Assembly (NCBI GenBank): GCA_964524225.1
Contig: CAZGEW010000058.1
Span: 1 to 9,098 of the forward strand
Reading direction: 5' to 3'
DNA length: 9,098 nt
DNA from: GCA-2688775 sp964524225
Lineage (GTDB): Archaea > Nanobdellota > Nanobdellia > Woesearchaeales > GW2011-AR4
Part shown: piece after piece, positions 5,357 to 9,098 of the stretch
Numbering within the stretch: the first letter of the stretch is position 1
Layout of the letters: every line of letters begins with the position of its first letter
Notes under the pieces: model-generated
Seen by the model: only the letters and a program-made list of their open reading frames with translations
What the model was told of the DNA's origin: nothing
Database searches by the model: none
Position numbers and translations under genes: made by a program

Positions 5357-8300
5357 CTATTGTTTTTGTATCCTGAGCTCAACTGGAAATTGTTTATTAT
5401 ATATATCTTGTGATAATAATTTATCATTATCTATATATTCTTCGTGTAATTCAAAAATATAATCTTCAATTTCCAATTGAATACTTCGATCAAGTTTTAT
5501 TCCTTCTACTGGATACCCATTGACCGACATTCTGGAATTACGAGAACGAATAATCTCGAATACATTTCGTCTTTCATCAAAACCAATAACTGCTTGAATC
5601 TCGTCTTGACTTTTGGAGTCTAATAGTCTGATTTTACAATCTACTCTTCTTCCAATCGTGAACAAGGTATCTTCATTATTATGGTATCTGCTTATAATCA
5701 GTATATGATCAGTGGGTATCAATCCTTGTGATATTTGAGGATTCGGTATAGGTCTATCAGACCCACTATTTAATGGTTTTAGGTAAAGATATTTGGGTCT
5801 AGGTGTTATGTGTTGAGGATGTGTCTTTCCGGCTTCTTTAACATAAATAGTTACGGACTTACTTACTTTTGTTACCATATCCCAAACTTCAATTACTACA
5901 GTATAAATACCAGCTTGTGAAGGTTCGAAAGGTATCATCATTGTACGTTGAGGTAATTGTCCTGATTTCTCTGCTATAATATTACCAAACTCGTCTGTAA
6001 TTTTAAATGCTCTATTTAATGGAGGTTGTCCATTTTCCACAGTGTAATTAATCTCAATGCTTCTTCCAACCTCTACACCACCTAGAATAGGATCAGGATT
6101 AGCTGCTTCAGTTGGACTAACATCCAAACTTACATTCAGTGGAGGCTGAGGTGGTGCTGGCGCAGGTACGTGTGTTGGAGGTGCTGTGGGAACTCTTTTT
6201 CGTATTACTTTCACAACAATTACCGTTATATTATCATTAATTACCGTTATATTATCATTAGTACCTCTATTCAATGCTTCCTCCACTAAAGCTCTTGCTG
6301 AATCTAGTGGAGCATTAAAAGAACTTACTATACGTGCAGCATCTTCAACACTCATAATGCCACCTTCAAATACTCCATCGCAACATATAATTATTCTAAT
6401 TGTCCCTTGTTTAACTAAATCAGCTAAAGTAAATGGGGGGCTTACATCTGGTGTCGAAATCAATCCAACTCCTACATCTTTATCTCCTAATGCACGTGTA
6501 ACAGCTACCCTACCATTCAAATAACCACCTATGATTGTACCGCCTTCTCTTGTTACCCTTTTTACTTCCTCAGTATTTGACACATTATGGTCATTTGTAG
6601 AAAATTTAACTCTATCATCGACACAAATTATAACTTTTGAATCACCTGCATGTGAAGTAAATAAGGTTCTTGCATCTATAAATATATTTGCAGCAGTGGT
6701 TCCTGCATTTGTTATCATTTTTATAGACTCTGAAACCCCTTCATAGGCTAACTTAAAGGCTTCCTCAACATTAGATGTTTGTCGGAGGTAATAGATAAAA
6801 GCGCGATGTATATCTTCTGCAGCTTTTTTAGAAGCCTCATTACCGCCATGACCATCATAAACTCCACAAAAAAACCATCCTTCTTCACCCATAAAATTAT
6901 TTTCAAAATCTTTAGAATTAAAGTGGGCATCTTCCATTGATGGTCTACGTCCTTTTGCTGTAGAAACACCAACTTCAAAGTCAAAGCTTGTAATTCCAGT
7001 AGGTGGAGTAATAGCTGGTGTTGGTTGGGCCGGTGATGGTGTAGGAGCTTGTGGAGCAACTACTGGGGCGGCTGGTCCTGCCGGTCTAGTTCCACGAGGC
7101 GCTGCTGGTGTAGGTGTGGTTGGAGGTCTCGGTGTTATGAAAATCCTAATTTCTTTTACATCCCAACCATATCTTTTTATTGTACTTGATCCTTTAGTTT
7201 CTTCTCTTTTACCTCTTACCATTACAATTATTCTGTATTCACCAGGCTCAAGATTTCCAAATCCTATTGGAGGATTGTCTGATTTAAATTCAACTTCACC
7301 TATAACTTCTCCAACCGGTTGAGAAGTTTGTTCAACAGCTCTTAGATAGTCTCCTAATTGTCTTTTATATTCTGCTACTGCTATATTATACTCATCTTCT
7401 GTTGCAAATCTTTCTCTTACTGGAATTGCTGGTCTAACTCCAGGATACAATTGCTCAAATATACCAACTCTTTGAGGCACAGGTATGTTGCGGATATGAA
7501 TTCCAACATCTAAGCTTTTCCATCTTATAACCCAATCTGAATCTTCTCTTTTGTATATATAACAATTCGCTTTGAATGGTGGTGTTCCTTGCAAAACTCT
7601 TGTTAAAATCTTAATCCTTGTACCATAACCTATTCCGGGTTTTCTTTTTGCTTTCTCGGTTATATCTTCCCAAATTTCATTACTTTGTTGAACTCCAACA
7701 AATTCACTTACCCTCAATTCTTGTATAACGGTCTTTACATGTGAAATATCTTGTAAAAGATTTATTAGCCATGCTATGTATTTAAGATAATCTCTTTCTC
7801 TATTCACTCTTCTAAATAAGTCTCTCAATAAATACGGTTCACTATTCTTTTTAACGTCTGTTAGGAATGGAATTATTTTTTTGAAAGTTTCGACATTTTG
7901 GATTTCTATTTTTTCAAGAAGTTTTATCCACCTTTCTACCGCAACCTTTTTTATCCATTTCTCTAATTTTTCAGGCTCTAAAAGCTCTTTAATTTCTTTT
8001 TTTGCTTTTACATCAGCACCGGTAATTGCAAAATATTGCTGTGCTGTAATTTTCGCATCATTTGATACTTCTGGTAGTTCATTCAGGTATTTCATTAGTT
8101 CATTGACATATTTTTGATATATAGGACTTTGTCTACCTAAAAATTCAGGAGATTGTATAAACTTCTTTTCAATTATTTCTTTCCACTTTATTGCATCTCC
8201 ACCCATTCCCTTATAACCAGAAAGCTTATACTCGATTTCCAAAAGTTCTTTAAGATATCTTATAAGCACAATTTCAAGTTTTATAAGTTTGTCTATCTTA

Positions 8301-9098
8301 TTATTTTTAGCTAGTAATTCTTTATTTAATCTATGGTTACGGTCTAATATAAAAGCAATATCCTCATCTTTTTCTAATCCATAAATTATCCTATGTAGTT
8401 TTTTGATGTATTCATCAATATCATCTTTAAGTTTCTTCTTTGCTGTATATATGCGATAAATAATTCTAAGTGCAACTTTCTTTTTTTTCAAATATAAATT
8501 AATTTGATTTAGAATATCTTCTAACTTTATTTCTTCTACTCTTACCTGACTTACCTCAGTAGTCTCCCTTACTTCAACACGTTCCTCTATCTTCCTCTTT
8601 AACTCTTCTAATCTTCTTATCTGCTCATCAATTTTTTGGCTTAATATACCTATGATTCTATTTTCAGCATTCATATATGATTGTAATTTTTTTTCATCTG
8701 CTTTAATTTCTACGAACTTGGCCTTAATAATTTCTTCTGCTTTGAGTTGTTGTAATTCTTGTGATAATCTAGCTATTTCCAAACTTAATACATCTCCACG
8801 CTTTTCATAATTAGAACAAATAGCAATTAATTGTAATATGCCTGTCTGCTCAATTTGGTTATCAGACGATACTGTTTTTTCTATTAAGTCCTTTAATTGA
8901 GTTACTTCTTGGCTTATATCAACACCCTCAACACTTAGGTTTTGTAATTTGTTGCGAAGATTAGTTTCAACGTCTCGTAATTTTAGCAGTTCGTCTACTA
9001 GTGATTTTTCTTTTTCAAAAAGCTCTTTTAACGGTCCTTCTAATTCCCGAATTTTTCTTACTAATTCATCTGCAACTAGATTGGCTGGTTCAATTCCT
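5357..9098 (-). CDS. Large multidomain PP2C-type Ser/Thr phosphatase with coiled-coil, Ig-like and FHA-like domains (5' end outside window)
   Basis: At least 1246 residues. The frame has no stop up to the window edge, so the TTG at 8782 is not the start and the N-terminus is missing. Domains from N to C: Leu/Glu/Lys-rich coiled coil (about 9098-8400); a long helical region (about 8400-7650); an Ig-like domain (about 7620-7125, QGTPPFKANCYIYK...LEPGEYRIIVMVRGK) with a helical insertion; a Pro/Ala/Thr linker (about 7140-7005); PP2C (about 6990-6200); Ig-like (about 6152-5829); and a divergent FHA-like domain (about 5800-5430). PP2C signatures are all present: RPSMED (Glu 6932-6934, Asp 6929-6931), GVYDGHGG (Asp 6854-6856), GTTAA, AGDS, VTRALGD, CCDGVF (Asp 6377-6379) and GTNDNIT (Asp 6254-6256). 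It should dephosphorylate Ser/Thr in the cytoplasm, using two metal ions. No membrane segment is visible. A partner kinase may lie beyond the window. Confidence 0.88.
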   Translation of the reverse strand, partial: GIEPANLVADELVRKIRELEGPLKELFEKEKSLVDELLKLRDVETNLRNKLQNLSVEGVDISQEVTQLKDLIEKTVSSDNQIEQTGILQLIAICSNYEKRGDVLSLEIARLSQELQQLKAEEIIKAKFVEIKADEKKLQSYMNAENRIIGILSQKIDEQIRRLEELKRKIEERVEVRETTEVSQVRVEEIKLEDILNQINLYLKKKKVALRIIYRIYTAKKKLKDDIDEYIKKLHRIIYGLEKDEDIAFILDRNHRLNKELLAKNNKIDKLIKLEIVLIRYLKELLEIEYKLSGYKGMGGDAIKWKEIIEKKFIQSPEFLGRQSPIYQKYVNELMKYLNELPEVSNDAKITAQQYFAITGADVKAKKEIKELLEPEKLEKWIKKVAVERWIKLLEKIEIQNVETFKKIIPFLTDVKKNSEPYLLRDLFRRVNRERDYLKYIAWLINLLQDISHVKTVIQELRVSEFVGVQQSNEIWEDITEKAKRKPGIGYGTRIKILTRVLQGTPPFKANCYIYKREDSDWVIRWKSLDVGIHIRNIPVPQRVGIFEQLYPGVRPAIPVRERFATEDEYNIAVAEYKRQLGDYLRAVEQTSQPVGEVIGEVEFKSDNPPIGFGNLEPGEYRIIVMVRGKREETKGSSTIKRYGWDVKEIRIFITPRPPTTPTPAAPRGTRPAGPAAPVVAPQAPTPSPAQPTPAITPPTGITSFDFEVGVSTAKGRRPSMEDAHFNSKDFENNFMGEEGWFFCGVYDGHGGNEASKKAAEDIHRAFIYYLRQTSNVEEAFKLAYEGVSESIKMITNAGTTAANIFIDARTLFTSHAGDSKVIICVDDRVKFSTNDHNVSNTEEVKRVTREGGTIIGGYLNGRVAVTRALGDKDVGVGLISTPDVSPPFTLADLVKQGTIRIIICCDGVFEGGIMSVEDAARIVSSFNAPLDSARALVEEALNRGTNDNITVINDNITVIVVKVIRKRVPTAPPTHVPAPAPPQPPLNVSLDVSPTEAANPDPILGGVEVGRSIEINYTVENGQPPLNRAFKITDEFGNIIAEKSGQLPQRTMMIPFEPSQAGIYTVVIEVWDMVTKVSKSVTIYVKEAGKTHPQHITPRPKYLYLKPLNSGSDRPIPNPQISQGLIPTDHILIISRYHNNEDTLFTIGRRVDCKIRLLDSKSQDEIQAVIGFDERRNVFEIIRSRNSRMSVNGYPVEGIKLDRSIQLEIEDYIFELHEEYIDNDKLLSQDIYNKQFPVELRIQKQ
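6219..6260 (-). repeat. Exact 21-bp tandem duplication in the last PP2C motif
   Basis: Positions 6219-6239 and 6240-6260 are identical, base for base. On the coding strand they give NDNITVI twice in a row, so the protein reads GTNDNITVINDNITVIVV. PP2C proteins normally have this motif once; it carries the C-terminal metal-binding Asp and enters the final beta strand. The reading frame is kept. Confidence 0.95.

Noticed and set aside
6135..6200. Frameshift or gene boundary at the Pro/Ala-rich linkers of the PP2C/FHA gene
   Set aside because: The frame stays open across both linkers and the domains on either side are in the same frame; the linkers are normal interdomain spacers.
6186..7322. 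Plus-strand open frames (6186-6524, 6531-6746, 7116-7322) opposite the PP2C/FHA gene
   Set aside because: They mirror conserved PP2C and linker codons, lack ribosome-binding sites and have no recognisable domains.
8780..8782. TTG as the start codon of the PP2C/FHA gene
   Set aside because: Codon-by-codon reading upstream on the minus strand finds no stop through 9097, and the translated sequence is a natural coiled-coil continuation (…QLKDLIEKTVSSDNQIEQTG…). The true start is outside the window.

Overview
The window looks like low-GC archaeal DNA, most plausibly from a DPANN-type lineage (Woesearchaeota/Pacearchaeota-like). The evidence is BRE/TATA-box promoters such as AGAAAG-ATTTAAATA at 3939-3953, a leaderless or near-leaderless gene, GTGA and ATGA start/stop overlaps, a VapB/PIN-type remnant, and a nucleotidyltransferase with an archaeal-style DUF2080/AbrB-like N-terminus. 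This assignment is inference from sequence style; no rRNA or other marker gene is present.

Layout. At 1-62 (minus) is the beginning of a gene that runs off the left edge, divergent from the E1 alpha gene. At 168-1226 and 1874-2848 (plus) are the alpha and beta subunits of a thiamine-diphosphate 2-oxoacid (pyruvate-type) dehydrogenase E1. These genes normally abut, but here 647 bp of accessory DNA separates them. That DNA holds a 151-bp multi-hairpin foldback element (1253-1403), a Shine-Dalgarno sequence with no start codon (1454-1459), a small antitoxin-like ORF (1542-1712), and the internally deleted remains of a PIN-domain toxin (1709-1830). Exact 14-bp direct repeats and A/T-rich palindromes frame the toxin-antitoxin remnant. 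No E2 or E3 gene is visible.

At 2886-3865 (minus) is a two-gene unit: a DUF2080-like/nucleotidyltransferase/helical fusion followed by a 68-residue charged helical protein with a 4-nt overlap. A 14-bp perfect palindrome lies between the TATA box and the start, as expected of an autoregulatory operator.

The right half holds two large, convergent, unusual genes. The gene at 4003-5307 (plus) encodes a single-pass membrane protein with a cytoplasmic helical N-terminus and one clear plus one divergent LysM-like domain predicted outside the cell. The gene at 5357-9098 (minus, open at the window edge, at least 1246 residues) encodes a multidomain protein: N-terminal coiled coils, a long helical region, an Ig-like domain with a helical insertion, a Pro/Ala/Thr linker, a PP2C-type Ser/Thr phosphatase with all signature motifs, a second Ig-like domain and a C-terminal divergent FHA-like domain. 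An exact 21-bp in-frame tandem duplication doubles the last PP2C motif. PP2C plus FHA suggests phospho-Ser/Thr signalling, and the LysM protein could be the envelope partner. That pairing is a hypothesis based on adjacency only.
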